Translations under genes and position numbers: made by a program
Shown: piece by piece, positions 1-10,762 of the stretch
How the letters are laid out: every line of letters begins with the position of its first letter
Numbering within the stretch: position 1 is the first letter of the stretch
Notes under the pieces: generated by a model
Told to the model about the DNA's origin: nothing
What the model saw: the letters and a program-made list of their open reading frames with translations, nothing else
The model's database searches: none
Source of the DNA: Actinomycetospora termitidis
GTDB taxonomy: Bacteria; Actinomycetota; Actinomycetes; Mycobacteriales; Pseudonocardiaceae
NCBI RefSeq assembly: GCF_030286555.1
Contig: NZ_JASVWF010000010.1
Location: 148,982 to 212,981 of the forward strand
Length of the DNA: 64,000 bases
Direction: 5' to 3'

Positions 1-472
1 TCCCGGCCCCGGAGCCGGCGATCGCGACCGCGGAGCCCAGCACGCAGTGCAGGCCCTCCTCCTCGGCGACCGTGAGGTGCGCTTGTGTCGGCCACCCGGA
101 GCCGGGGCGGAACCAGCGCACCGGCCCGTGGGCCGACAGCTCCCGCTGGGTCCGCCGCAGGTTCTCCCGGAACTCCTCGAGCGGCAGCAACCACGTCGGC
201 TCGTCGCGCCAGGTGTGGTTGCCGATCTCGTGCCCCTCGGCCGCGATGCGCGCCACGAGCCCCGGGTGGGCCGCGGCGCGCTCGCCGATCAGGAAGAACG
301 TCCCGCGCGCCCCGTGCCGAGCCAGAACGTCGAGCAGCGCGGGCGTCGTCGCCGGGTCCGGGCCGTCGTCGAAGGTCGGCGCGAACCGGGGCGTCCGGGT
401 CGGGACGGAGAAGAGCACCCGGCCACGCAGGACGGGAGCGATCGCGGTGACCAGCGGCAGCACGTCGTCCAT
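1..472 (-). CDS. Polysaccharide deacetylase family protein (partial, 3' end outside window)
   Basis: The frame is open to the left edge, so only the first 157 residues are visible. It is a NodB-type carbohydrate esterase. TFDDGPDP carries the metal/catalytic aspartates (about residue 30), followed by GTFFLIGE and HEIGNHTWRDEP. In the usual NodB HxxxH motif the last residue is His; here it reads HTWRD, an Asp in that place, so the zinc site may be altered or belong to a variant subfamily. A later RPGSG segment matches the conserved R-P-x-G motif. Start ATG at 472; no signal peptide is seen. It is transcribed away from the esterase at 617 across a divergent region that holds a palindromic repeat and a TetR-like operator. 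Substrate unknown; peptidoglycan or chitooligosaccharide-like glycans are typical of the family. Confidence 0.85.
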   Translation of the reverse strand, partial: MDDVLPLVTAIAPVLRGRVLFSVPTRTPRFAPTFDDGPDPATTPALLDVLARHGARGTFFLIGERAAAHPGLVARIAAEGHEIGNHTWRDEPTWLLPLEEFRENLRRTQRELSAHGPVRWFRPGSGWPTQAHLTVAEEEGLHCVLGSAVAIAGSGAG

Positions 473-481
473 GATCCCGCC

Positions 482-539
482 GCGAGTGCGACACAGCGCA
501 GGGTGCCGGGGCGCCGGGCCTGCGTGGCGTCGCACTCGC
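482..539. repeat. Palindromic repeat family B, copy 1
   Basis: A 58-bp imperfect palindrome with perfect 11-bp ends, GCGAGTGCGAC and GTCGCACTCGC, and an inner CGCAGG/CCTGCG pairing. A second copy of identical length, about three quarters identical by eye, is at 54078-54135. Both copies lie between divergent genes. Confidence 0.75.
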
Positions 540-550
540 ACCCCCACTTA

Positions 551-574
551 CTAGTAGACATGCTGTCTAGTTAG
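551..574. promoter_or_regulatory. Probable TetR-type operator/promoter
   Basis: An AT-rich island in very GC-rich DNA holding the perfect palindrome TAGACATGCTGTCTA (555-569), with CTAG repeats on both sides. It lies 43 bp upstream of the secreted esterase, which is followed by a TetR gene at 1605, so autoregulation by that TetR is the simplest inference. The sequence does not prove which regulator binds. Confidence 0.6.
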
Positions 575-616
575 GGTGACGACTCGTCAACCACGGGACC
601 TGACCCCGGGAGTGCC

Positions 617-1603
617 ATGACCGCCGTCGCTCGCCTGGCCTCGCTCGCCACCCTCGTCGTCGCGCTCGCCGCGCTGACGTTCGCCCCGCCGGGTCACGCG
701 GCCACCGGCACTGCCGGCGACCACGACGCCACGCACACCGACGCGAACGGCGCCGTGAGCTACCAGGTCCACGTGCCGCCGCAGCAGGCCACGGGCCGGC
801 CGCTGCCGGTCGTCGTCGCCCTGCACGGGTGCACGATGACCGGCTCGGCGCTGAACTCGATGAAGGACCTGACCGCGCTGAACGCCCTGGCGGACCGCGA
901 GGGCTTCCTGGTCGTCTACCCCAGCCAGAGCATCCTGCGGAACGCGCTGCTGTGCTGGAACGCCCTCGACCCGGCCCACCAGCACCGCGCGACGGGTGAA
1001 CCCGCGCTCCTGGCCGGCATGACGCAGGACGTGCTCCGCGACTACGACGGGGACCGCTCGCGCGTGCACGTGCTCGGCGCGTCCTCCGGCGCCGGCACGG
1101 CCGTGATCCTCGGCGTGACCTACCCGGACGTGTTCGCCACGGCGACCTCGATGGCCGGCGGCGAGTACGCCGTGGACCAGGCCGATCCGGAGAACCCGGA
1201 CGCGGTGACCCCGCAGGACACCGCCGAGAAGGCCCTCGCCGAGATGGGGCCGCGGGCCCGCGCGGTGCCGTTGCTCGTGGGCCAGGGCGACGCCGACACG
1301 ACCGTCGACCCGCTCCTGGCCGATCGACTGGTGTCGCAGTTCGCCACGATCGACACCCGCGCCGGCACCCCGGTGGACGACGTCGCGGACCGCGTCGAGC
1401 AGGTCGACCCGCCCGGGAAGCAGTCGTACACGCACTCCAGCTACGCAGCCCGCGACGGCGGCCGACCGCTCATCGAGAAGTACCTCGTGCACGGCATGGG
1501 ACACGCGTGGCCCGGACCCGGCACCGGCCCGTTCGCCGACGGCCAGGGCCCCGACCTCACTCGCATCTTCTGGGACTTCGCTCGCGATCGGCGGCTTCCC
1601 TGA
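617..1603 (+). CDS. Secreted alpha/beta hydrolase, PHB depolymerase/LpqC-like esterase
   Basis: 328 aa with an N-terminal signal peptide (hydrophobic stretch about residues 8-23, GHAA near 27-29), so it is exported. The family signature is an alpha/beta hydrolase related to poly(3-hydroxybutyrate) depolymerases and LpqC-type esterases. Visible motifs are the oxyanion segment VVALHGCTM (about 66-74), nucleophile elbow GASSGAG (about 154-160), a DADTTVDP segment likely to hold the acid (about 225) and HGMGHAWPG with the probable catalytic His (about 293). Known relatives cleave polyester, acetyl or feruloyl esters; the substrate here cannot be told. The TetR gene begins one base after its stop, so the two should be cotranscribed from the promoter around 551-600. 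Confidence 0.8.
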   Translation: MTAVARLASLATLVVALAALTFAPPGHAATGTAGDHDATHTDANGAVSYQVHVPPQQATGRPLPVVVALHGCTMTGSALNSMKDLTALNALADREGFLVVYPSQSILRNALLCWNALDPAHQHRATGEPALLAGMTQDVLRDYDGDRSRVHVLGASSGAGTAVILGVTYPDVFATATSMAGGEYAVDQADPENPDAVTPQDTAEKALAEMGPRARAVPLLVGQGDADTTVDPLLADRLVSQFATIDTRAGTPVDDVADRVEQVDPPGKQSYTHSSYAARDGGRPLIEKYLVHGMGHAWPGPGTGPFADGQGPDLTRIFWDFARDRRLP

Positions 1604-1604
1604 G

Positions 1605-2234
1605 ATGCCGGAACGACGCACCCGGATGTCCCGGGAGGCCCGCGGCGCCCAGCTGCTGGACGTCGCCGAGAAGCTCTTCGCCGGGCAGGGCTTCGACGGC
1701 ACGTCGATGGAGGACATCGCCCGTGCCGCGGGCGTGACGAGGCAGGTGGTCTACGCCCACCACCCGTCCAAGGACGCGGTGTTCGTCGCCTGCGTGCGCC
1801 GCGCCCGGGGCGAGCTCGAGGCCGGCATCCGCGAGCCCGAGATCATGATCGAGGCCGGGGCCGGGATGGACGTCGTCATCCAGCGCGCCGGGGAGATCTT
1901 CTTCGGGCTGCTCGAGCGCGATCCGCAGCGCTGGGCGGTGCTGTTCGACCCCGGCACCGCCCTCGCCCCCGGGCCGACCGAGGAGCTGGCGACGATGCGC
2001 CGTCGCACGATCGGTCGCATCGAGCAGATGGTCCGGCACTTCTCCCCCGACGACGGTGCCGCTGCCGACGAGGTGCGCGACGTCGCCTTCGCCCACGCGA
2101 TCAGCGGCGTCGGGGAGCAGCTGGGCCGCTGGTGGATCGCGAACCCCGAGCTCCCCCGCGAGCGGGTCATCGGGCTCTACCGCGACTTCATCACCGGCGG
2201 GCTCGCGTCGCGCCTGCCGACCAAGGAAGCGTGA
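1605..2234 (+). CDS. TetR/AcrR family transcriptional regulator
   Basis: 209 aa. The N-terminal helix-turn-helix is clear: REARGAQLLDVAEKLFAGQ, then GTSMEDIARAAGVTRQVVYAHHPSKDAVF (about residues 9-60, the TetR_N signature). The C-terminal ligand domain is not assignable. It follows the esterase by one base and so probably senses something linked to that enzyme's substrate. The AT-rich palindrome at 551-574 is the obvious candidate operator. It ends 4 bp before the convergent hydrolase at 2239. Confidence 0.88.
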   Translation: MPERRTRMSREARGAQLLDVAEKLFAGQGFDGTSMEDIARAAGVTRQVVYAHHPSKDAVFVACVRRARGELEAGIREPEIMIEAGAGMDVVIQRAGEIFFGLLERDPQRWAVLFDPGTALAPGPTEELATMRRRTIGRIEQMVRHFSPDDGAAADEVRDVAFAHAISGVGEQLGRWWIANPELPRERVIGLYRDFITGGLASRLPTKEA

Positions 2235-2238
2235 GGCG

Positions 2239-3186
2239 TCACCGCATCAGGGCGATCAGCGCCGCGTCGACCTCGTCCGCCTCCTCCATCGGCAGGGAGT
2301 GCGTCGCGTCGGGCCAGAGGCGCACCGTCGCGGCGGGGAGGTCGCGCTCTGCGGCGGCCGCCGCCGCGCCGCCGTCGTGGACCTCGCTCCGCCCGGCCAG
2401 GCCGACGAACACGGGCATCGTGAGCCGGGCGAGGTCGTCGGCCGAGGGCTGCTCGGGCAGGGGCAGCTTCGCCGCGTGGTGCCGGGCTCCCGCCGCGATC
2501 ATCGCCGCGACCGGGTCGCCCGGGGCCGCGTCCTCGGCGGCGGCGAGACCGCCGAGCCCGAGCGCGGAGGGGACCGTCGAGAGGACGAAGCCGAGCCGCA
2601 GGCCGGCGACGGTGCGGACCGGTTCGAGCAGGGCGAGCGTCGCGACCCGGTCGGGACGGCGGATGGCGTAGTTCGCCGCCGCCCAGCCGCCGAAGGAGTG
2701 CCCGACCAGGTGCACCGTCGGCACCCGGAGCCCGACGAGCGTCTCGTCCAACCACTGCGCCTGGTCCGCCGCGCCGGTCAGCTCGCGGGTCTGGACGCTG
2801 AGCCCGGCGTCGCCGATCGGGTCGACGACGTACACCGGGCGCTCCGCCGCGAGCGCGGGGAGGTTCTGCGACCACATCGGGCCGGCGGACGCACGGCCCG
2901 GGACCAGCAGCGCGGGGACCGCGCCCGGGTCGCGTGCCTGTCCGGCGAACTCGAGGACGTGCACGGTGCCGAACGTCGTCGGGAGGTCGAGGACGCGGGT
3001 CGGCGCGGGCATCGTCGCGAGTGCCGCGTCGTAGGCGCGGTCGAAGGCCTGACGCCCCTCGGTCGAGCGCCAGTAGCCGACCGGGGACGGGTCGCGGACC
3101 AGGTACGCGACGGTGGCCACGGCGAGCACGACCACCCCGACGACGACGGCCGCGGTCCTCCGGACGGCCCTGGCGCGCTGCGGCAC
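2239..3186 (-). CDS. Membrane-anchored alpha/beta hydrolase
   Basis: 315 aa from a GTG at 3186, chosen because GGGGG lies 6 bases upstream. A transmembrane or signal-anchor segment runs about residues 10-28 (TAAVVVGVVVLAVATVAYLV), placing the enzyme outside the membrane or on its surface. The hydrolase core has the nucleophile elbow GHSFGG (about 153-158), an FVGLAG strand and DATHSLP with the probable catalytic His near the C-terminus. The substrate cannot be inferred. It is divergent from a TetR regulator at 3295 with only 108 bp between the starts, the usual arrangement for a regulator and its target. Confidence 0.82.
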   Translation of the reverse strand: MPQRARAVRRTAAVVVGVVVLAVATVAYLVRDPSPVGYWRSTEGRQAFDRAYDAALATMPAPTRVLDLPTTFGTVHVLEFAGQARDPGAVPALLVPGRASAGPMWSQNLPALAAERPVYVVDPIGDAGLSVQTRELTGAADQAQWLDETLVGLRVPTVHLVGHSFGGWAAANYAIRRPDRVATLALLEPVRTVAGLRLGFVLSTVPSALGLGGLAAAEDAAPGDPVAAMIAAGARHHAAKLPLPEQPSADDLARLTMPVFVGLAGRSEVHDGGAAAAAAERDLPAATVRLWPDATHSLPMEEADEVDAALIALMR

Positions 3187-3202
3187 GGTGATCCCCCTGG
3201 GT

Positions 3203-3229
3203 ACGCTGTACGCTGTGGGTACACCGTAC
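3203..3229. promoter_or_regulatory. Candidate operator in divergent hydrolase/TetR promoter
   Basis: Between the divergent starts lie a direct repeat of GTACGCT and an imperfect dyad (TACGCTGT, 4-base centre, ACACCGTA). Position and form fit a TetR operator controlling both genes. Confidence 0.45.
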
Positions 3230-3294
3230 GCACGCCGGGGAGCGGCGGGCAACCGGCTACCGTCGGGGCCGACCCCACCGAGGAGGAGCGGACG

Positions 3295-4050
3295 TTGGCC
3301 GACGCCGAGCAGACCGCGGCCGACGGCCTCGACCGCCGGGTCGCCGCGCTCTGGTCGGACGGGACCGACCGGCGACCCGCCCTGACCCGGCACCGGATCA
3401 TCACCGCGGCGATCTCCGTGGCCGACGCCGAGGGGCTCGACGCGCTGTCCATGCGACGGGTCGCGACGGAACTCGGCGCGGGCACGATGTCGCTCTACCG
3501 CCACGTCGCGGACAAGGCCGAGCTGCTCGGCGCCATGGTCGAGGCCGTGAACGCCGAGTCGCCCGATCTCGCCGAGGTCGCCGGCGATTGGCGCGCCAAG
3601 CTCGAGCACGCGGCCCGCGAGGAGTACGCGCTCTCGCACCGCCACCCCTGGGTGCTGGGCGTGCCCTGGAGCCGGTCCCCTCTCGGTCCGAACTCCCTCG
3701 CCGCCGTCGAGTCGGTCCTGGGCGTCGTCGCGGACCTCGGGCTGGACCACCACGACCGCGTCGCCGTGGTCTTCAGCGTCTTCCGCTACGTCCGCGGGGC
3801 GGCCCGCGACGCCGTGGACGCCGCCGCCGAACGCCGGGACGGCGTCCCCGACGAGGAGTGGTGGGCCGGCAGCGAGGACGTGATCGCCCGCTTCGTCGAC
3901 CCGGCGCGCTTCCCCGAGGTGGTGGGGGCCTACCGCGCCGGGGCCCTGACGCAGACCGGACCGGACGGCTTCGAGTTCGGCCTCGCCCGGGTGCTCGACG
4001 GGGTCGAGGCCTACGTGCGGTCCCGGACCGACGCGGAGCGGGGCCCGTGA
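3295..4050 (+). CDS. TetR family regulator, tetracycline-repressor-like C-terminal domain
   Basis: 251 aa from TTG at 3295. The frame stays open far upstream, but the strong GAGGAGG six to nine bases before this TTG, plus the divergent promoter just upstream, fix the start. The helix-turn-helix is unusual in lying after about 25 extra residues: LTRHRIITAAISVADAEGLDALSMRRVATELGAGTMSLYRHVADKAELL in two parts (about 28-75), typical of the TetR class whose C-terminal domain resembles TetR itself. The divergent membrane-anchored hydrolase is the probable target. Ligand unknown. Confidence 0.85.
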   Translation: MADAEQTAADGLDRRVAALWSDGTDRRPALTRHRIITAAISVADAEGLDALSMRRVATELGAGTMSLYRHVADKAELLGAMVEAVNAESPDLAEVAGDWRAKLEHAAREEYALSHRHPWVLGVPWSRSPLGPNSLAAVESVLGVVADLGLDHHDRVAVVFSVFRYVRGAARDAVDAAAERRDGVPDEEWWAGSEDVIARFVDPARFPEVVGAYRAGALTQTGPDGFEFGLARVLDGVEAYVRSRTDAERGP

Positions 4051-4062
4051 CCGGACGACCGG

Positions 4063-4728
4063 TCAGGGGCGCGCGGGCCCGACCGGGTCGGGACCGTCCG
4101 GGAGGCGCCAGAAGTCCCCGAGGAACCGGCGCACGGAACCCCACGTCGTGGTCGGGACGGGCTCGGCGTCCACGACGCGGACGCCCTCACCGACCGGCAG
4201 GGCGTCGCGGTCCTGGACGGCGTCGACCACGGGCCGGTCGTCCCCGGCCTCGAGGACGTACTCGTCGGGCCACTCGATCCAGTACGGCTCCAGGAGCCGG
4301 ACCGAGATCCACTCGCCGCTCGTGGTGAGCGGGACGATCTCGACCTCCGGCACCCGGAACGCCGCGGCGAGCCGCGCCGCCCGCCGCGCGACGTCGACCG
4401 GGAGCTGCCCGGCCCGCAGCCGCACCGTGAACCGCGCCGGGACGGAGTCGAGAGTGATCCGGCCGATCGTCGGCACCTGCAGCTTCGCTCCGGGCGGTGG
4501 GATCACCTGCGCGAGCTGGGTCGTCAGGCAGACATTGGTCCAGATGTCCCGGAGCTCGTGCTCGAGCTCCGTCACCTCCCGGGCGTGCCACTCACGATCG
4601 GCGCGGCACGCTCCGGGCAGTAGCGGCGGAATGATCCACATGTCGGCGACCCCCTCGGCGAATCCCCCTGTCGAGGACGATAGGCCGATTCGCGGCAGCA
4701 TCCCGTAACGATTCGGGTGGACCTCCAC
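4063..4728 (-). CDS. Hypothetical protein, no recognised family
   Basis: About 213-222 aa depending on start: GTG at 4728 or ATG at 4701, neither with a strong ribosome site. No membrane segment, signal peptide or catalytic motif is visible. The middle has an ordered alternation of hydrophobic and charged residues (GRITLDSVPARFTVRLRAG, then FRVPEVEIVPLTTSGEW) suggesting a beta-rich fold, and the C-terminal half is Trp-rich (EPYWIEWPDEY). It lies 14 bases downstream of the small gene at 4743-5006 on the same strand, so the two probably form an operon. The reading frame continues upstream into that gene, which is a frame shadow. Confidence 0.6.
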   Translation of the reverse strand: MEVHPNRYGMLPRIGLSSSTGGFAEGVADMWIIPPLLPGACRADREWHAREVTELEHELRDIWTNVCLTTQLAQVIPPPGAKLQVPTIGRITLDSVPARFTVRLRAGQLPVDVARRAARLAAAFRVPEVEIVPLTTSGEWISVRLLEPYWIEWPDEYVLEAGDDRPVVDAVQDRDALPVGEGVRVVDAEPVPTTTWGSVRRFLGDFWRLPDGPDPVGPARP

Positions 4729-4742
4729 CCCGAACGGCCCAA

Positions 4743-5006
4743 TCAGCGCTTCCGACAGGCGTCGTAGATCGCCCGGTACTGCTCGTCGGTGATCCGGCCG
4801 TCGCTGTGCGCAGCGTCCATCGTCATCACCCAGCCACCCGGGGGGAACGGGTCCCGGTCGTCGAGACTCCGGTGCGCCGGCGTCGCGTCCGGCCACTCGT
4901 GGTCACGCAGGGCGGCCACCGTCTCGTCGAGGGTCACCGTCCCGCCCTCGAGGGCCAGCAACCACCGGTCCGGCACCGAGTCACCCGGCTGCCACGATCC
5001 CGCCAT
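4743..5006 (-). CDS. Small hypothetical protein with SHOCT-like C-terminus
   Basis: 87 aa from ATG 5006. The protein is acidic and Trp-containing. Its last 20 residues (SDGRITDEQYRAIYDACRKR) resemble the short C-terminal helical segment with a D/E-G-x-I-(T/S)-x-x-(E/Q)-(Y/F) pattern seen at the ends of many bacterial proteins (SHOCT-type), which here is the only recognisable element. It is first in a two-gene minus-strand operon and divergent from the DUF808 gene at 5124. Confidence 0.55.
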   Translation of the reverse strand: MAGSWQPGDSVPDRWLLALEGGTVTLDETVAALRDHEWPDATPAHRSLDDRDPFPPGGWVMTMDAAHSDGRITDEQYRAIYDACRKR

Positions 5007-5123
5007 CGATCCTCCCGCGCTGGAGATCCTCGTGTCCCTGCCGAGTATCTCGGGTGGCGGCGGGACGCGCGAGCCGTCGAGGGGGCCCACCCGACCGCCC
5101 GAACAGGACATAAGCTCCGCGTC

Positions 5124-6068
<945 letters not shown>

Positions 6069-6095
6069 CGAGGCTCCGGCAACCCGCCGCCCGGG

Positions 6096-6407
6096 TCAGG
6101 ACCGGGCGATCCGGAGCTCCGCGCGGGCCGGCGACGGGTGCTCGACCTCCGTCGTCGAGTGGACCAGGGTGATCCCGCGCGCGGGCTCGGCGCCGGACCC
6201 GTCGTCGAGAGCCTGGAGCGCCTCGACGAAGTAGCGCAGCAGGGCCGACGGCGGGATCGCCCGGGAGAGCCACACCTCGCGGGTCGCGGGGTCGGCGACC
6301 CAGGCGGTGCGCCCGTCGAGGTGTTCCCAGTACACGCTCACACCGGCCTCCCGCAGGACCGGCAGGGCCGCCAGCGGGTCGGGGACGGATTCGGGGGAAG
6401 CGTTCAC
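6096..6407 (-). CDS. Hypothetical protein (103 aa)
   Basis: 103 aa from GTG 6407. No recognised domain. One can see a WEHLDGRTAWVADPATREVWLS segment of probable beta strands and a helix RYFVEALQALDD, so a small alpha/beta fold is likely. It lies downstream of, and on the same strand as, the NRAMP-like transporter (115 bp away) and ends 28 bp from the convergent DUF808 gene. Confidence 0.55.
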   Translation of the reverse strand: MNASPESVPDPLAALPVLREAGVSVYWEHLDGRTAWVADPATREVWLSRAIPPSALLRYFVEALQALDDGSGAEPARGITLVHSTTEVEHPSPARAELRIARS

Positions 6408-6522
6408 ATCGGGACGTCCGCGCCGTGGACGGTCATCGGATCGACGCGATCCGGAAGTTCGTCCGAACCTCCGGTCGGTGCCGTCGCAAGCGGCCGAACA
6501 CGATCGACGATGTGGCGCTACG

Positions 6523-7857
6523 TCAGCCGAGTCGCCCGGCGACGTCGGTGACCAGGAGCGCCAGGAAGAGCACGGAGGACGCTCCGAGCAGGGTGTTCGA
6601 CAACCACCCCGAGCGCCCGCCGGCCGCGACCCGGCCCGAGTTCAGCAGGAGCATCAGCGTGATCGCCAGGAACGGCATGAACACCGACCCGAGCACCCCG
6701 TAGACCAGGGTGAGCGCGAACGGCCGGTCGATGAACAGCAGCACCATCGGAGGCACCGTCAGCCAGAGCAGGTATGCCCGGAACGGCCACGAGCGCTCGA
6801 CGGTGGCCGCCTCGTAGGCGCCCCGCTCCCCCTCCTCGCCCTCGACGGCGGCCTCGGCGCCCACCGTGTCGGCCGCCTTCCCGTGCGGGAGGCGCAGGGT
6901 GCGCAGGGTGTCGGCGAACAGCAGACTGACGCCGTTCCACACCCCGAGCAGCGAACTCGTCGTCACCGCGAGGAAGCCGACGAGGAACAGGATCCGGGCC
7001 CACTGGCCGTAGTCGGTACCGAGGACCTCGCCGAGGGTGAGCAGGCCGCGGTCGGACTCGGTGAGGTCCTGGCCGAGCAGCAGCGTCGACCCGACGATCA
7101 ACATCGCCACGACGAAGATGCCCGTCATGACGTAGCCGACGGCGTTGTCGAGCCGCATCATCGACAGCCAGCCGGTGCCCTTCCAGCCCTTGGCGAACAT
7201 CCAGTAGCCGTAGGCGGCCATCGTGATCGTGCCGCCGACGCCGCCGACCAGCCCGAGGACGTAGACGGTCGACCCCTCCGGGAGGCGGGGCACGAGCCCG
7301 GACGCGAGGTCGCCGAGGTTCGGGGTCACGAGGATCGCGACCGACACGACGGTCACGAACTTCAGCGCCACCAGCACCGTCACGAACTTCTCGAAGACCT
7401 GGTAGCGCTGGGCCCACACCAGGGCGAGGCCGACGACGCCGGCGATCATCGCCCAGTAGCGCACCGACAGGCCCCCGAACAGCGCGTTCAGCGGCAGCCC
7501 GACCGCCGACATCGCGGTCGCGCCGTAGACGAAGCCCCAGATCACGATGTAGACCGCGAAGAACCCGGTCGCCCAACGACCGAGGCGGCGCCAGCCGTCG
7601 AGCAGGGTCGATCCCGACGCCAGGTGCCAGCGGCCGACCCCCTCGCCCAAGGCCAGCTTGAGCCCGGTGCCCACGAGCGCCGCCCACAGCAGCGCGGTGC
7701 CGTACTCGGCGCCCGCGACCATCGTCGCGACGAGGTCGCCCGCGCCGACGCCGGCCGCGGCGGCCAGGATGCCCGGCCCGAGGCTGCGCAGGCGGGCGGC
7801 GCCGGTGGGCGGCTCGAGCGGTTCGGCCGGGTCCTGCTGGACGGAGGCGTGTGTCAT
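6523..7857 (-). CDS. NRAMP-family-like membrane transporter with altered metal motifs
   Basis: 444 aa from ATG 7857, with about eleven hydrophobic membrane segments. Overall order and the LRSLGPGILAAAAGVGAGDL opening resemble the NRAMP (MntH) fold of the APC superfamily. The metal-binding motifs are not canonical. In the first helix the usual D-P-G-N is replaced by GAGDL, and in the sixth-helix region the usual M-P-H reads ITMAAYGYWM. Manganese or iron transport should therefore not be assumed. A Glu-rich cytoplasmic loop (VGAEAAVEGEEGERGAYE, about 330-350) is unusual. It is divergent from the acyl-CoA ligase at 7985. Confidence 0.75.
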   Translation of the reverse strand: MTHASVQQDPAEPLEPPTGAARLRSLGPGILAAAAGVGAGDLVATMVAGAEYGTALLWAALVGTGLKLALGEGVGRWHLASGSTLLDGWRRLGRWATGFFAVYIVIWGFVYGATAMSAVGLPLNALFGGLSVRYWAMIAGVVGLALVWAQRYQVFEKFVTVLVALKFVTVVSVAILVTPNLGDLASGLVPRLPEGSTVYVLGLVGGVGGTITMAAYGYWMFAKGWKGTGWLSMMRLDNAVGYVMTGIFVVAMLIVGSTLLLGQDLTESDRGLLTLGEVLGTDYGQWARILFLVGFLAVTTSSLLGVWNGVSLLFADTLRTLRLPHGKAADTVGAEAAVEGEEGERGAYEAATVERSWPFRAYLLWLTVPPMVLLFIDRPFALTLVYGVLGSVFMPFLAITLMLLLNSGRVAAGGRSGWLSNTLLGASSVLFLALLVTDVAGRLG

Positions 7858-7941
7858 GGCGACTCCCGGGTCGGGCGGAGCCCGATTCGTCCCACACGTG
7901 CCGCCCGAAGGCAATCGCGGTCTGGTCGTGACGGGTGCCGC

Positions 7942-7953
7942 CGGTGTACACCG
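7942..7953. promoter_or_regulatory. Palindromic site in divergent promoter region
   Basis: A perfect 12-bp palindrome CGGTGTACACCG, followed after four bases by CCGGCACACCGG with similar half-sites. It lies 31 bp upstream of the acyl-CoA ligase start and 84 bp upstream of the transporter. A regulator binding site is plausible; no adjacent regulator gene is present. Confidence 0.4.
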
Positions 7954-7984
7954 TTCCGGCACACCGGCTCGTGGAGGGGGCACC

Positions 7985-9520
<1,536 letters not shown>

Positions 9521-9583
9521 GCCGGCCTTCCGCTCGATGGCAGAGGGATGGTCCGGGTCACATCGGGCGGCGAGGATGGGCGT

Positions 9584-10762
9584 GTGACTGCCGTCCGCGA
9601 CATCCCGGTCAGCGACGTCGACCTGTTCTCCGACGAGGCTCGCGTCGACCCGTACCCGACCTACCGCGAGCTCCGGGACGCCGGACCCGTCGTCGAGATG
9701 GCTCGGCACGGCCACTACGCGCTCCCCCGCTACGCCGACGTGCGCGCCGCGCTCATGGACTGGCGCACGTTCTCGTCGGCGAAGTCGGTCTTCGTCGACG
9801 AGGAGACCAACCGCAACCTCGAGGGCATCACGCTCTGCTCCGACCCGCCGGACCACACGATGATGCGCTCGGTCCTCGGGCGCCCGTTGCGGCCCGACCG
9901 CATGCGGGAGATCACGCCGACCGTCGAGGAGGAGGCCGACCGGGTCGTCTCCCGCGTGGTCGAGGCGGGCCGGTTCGACGCCGTCACCGACCTGGCCGAG
10001 CACCTGCCGATGGCGGTGGTCTCGCAGCTGGTCGGGCTCGGCGAGGAGCACCGGGTGAAGATGCTGGAGTGGGCGGCCGCGATCTGGGACGTCCAGGGCC
10101 CGCGCAACCAGCGGTTCCTCGACGCCGGACCGAAGGTCGGCGAGTTCCTCGACTTCGCCGCGAACGACGCCGTCCCCGGGCGGATCGACCCGAACGGCTG
10201 GGCCGCGCACCTCTACGAGGCCGCCGACCGGGGCGAGATGCCGCGCGAGAAGTGCCCGGTGATGATGCTCGACTACGTGACGCCGAGCCTCGACACCACG
10301 ATCCTCGGGATCGCCTCGATGATCGCGCTGTTCGCGGACCACCCCGACCAGTGGGACCTCCTGCGGGCGGACCGGTCGCTGATCCCGCACGCGATCAACG
10401 AGGCGCTGCGCATCGAGACCCCGGTCCCCCAGTTCACCCGCGTGCTCACCGAGGACCACGAGATCGACGGCGTCGCGCTGCCGGCCGGGAGCCGGGTCGC
10501 CCTGCTCTACGGCTCGGCCAACCGCGACGAGCGCAAGTACCCCGACCCGGAGCGCTTCGACATCACCCGCAAGCCGTCCGACCACCTCGCGTTCGGTCGC
10601 GGCGAGCACGTGTGCGTGGGCATGCACCTGGCGCGGTTGGAGATGTCGACGCTGCTCGAACGCCTCGCGGACCACGTCTCCCGGTTCGAGATCGTCTCCC
10701 GCACCCCGATGATCAACAATGGCCTGCGCGGGTACGAACACCTCGAGGTGACGGTCCGCTAG
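9584..10762 (+). CDS. Cytochrome P450
   Basis: 392 aa from GTG 9584, preferred over the upstream ATG at 9548 because GAGGA precedes it. The bacterial class P450 signatures are present: EALR (ExxR, about 273) and heme loop FGRGEHVCVG with the Cys ligand about residue 344. The I-helix reads YVTPSLDTT, keeping the acid-Thr pair (D-T-T) but lacking the usual A-G-x-x. A monooxygenase dependent on separate ferredoxin partners is expected; none is encoded nearby. It follows the acyl-CoA ligase on the same strand and is convergent with the aldo/keto reductase. Substrate unknown. Confidence 0.9.
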   Translation: MTAVRDIPVSDVDLFSDEARVDPYPTYRELRDAGPVVEMARHGHYALPRYADVRAALMDWRTFSSAKSVFVDEETNRNLEGITLCSDPPDHTMMRSVLGRPLRPDRMREITPTVEEEADRVVSRVVEAGRFDAVTDLAEHLPMAVVSQLVGLGEEHRVKMLEWAAAIWDVQGPRNQRFLDAGPKVGEFLDFAANDAVPGRIDPNGWAAHLYEAADRGEMPREKCPVMMLDYVTPSLDTTILGIASMIALFADHPDQWDLLRADRSLIPHAINEALRIETPVPQFTRVLTEDHEIDGVALPAGSRVALLYGSANRDERKYPDPERFDITRKPSDHLAFGRGEHVCVGMHLARLEMSTLLERLADHVSRFEIVSRTPMINNGLRGYEHLEVTVR

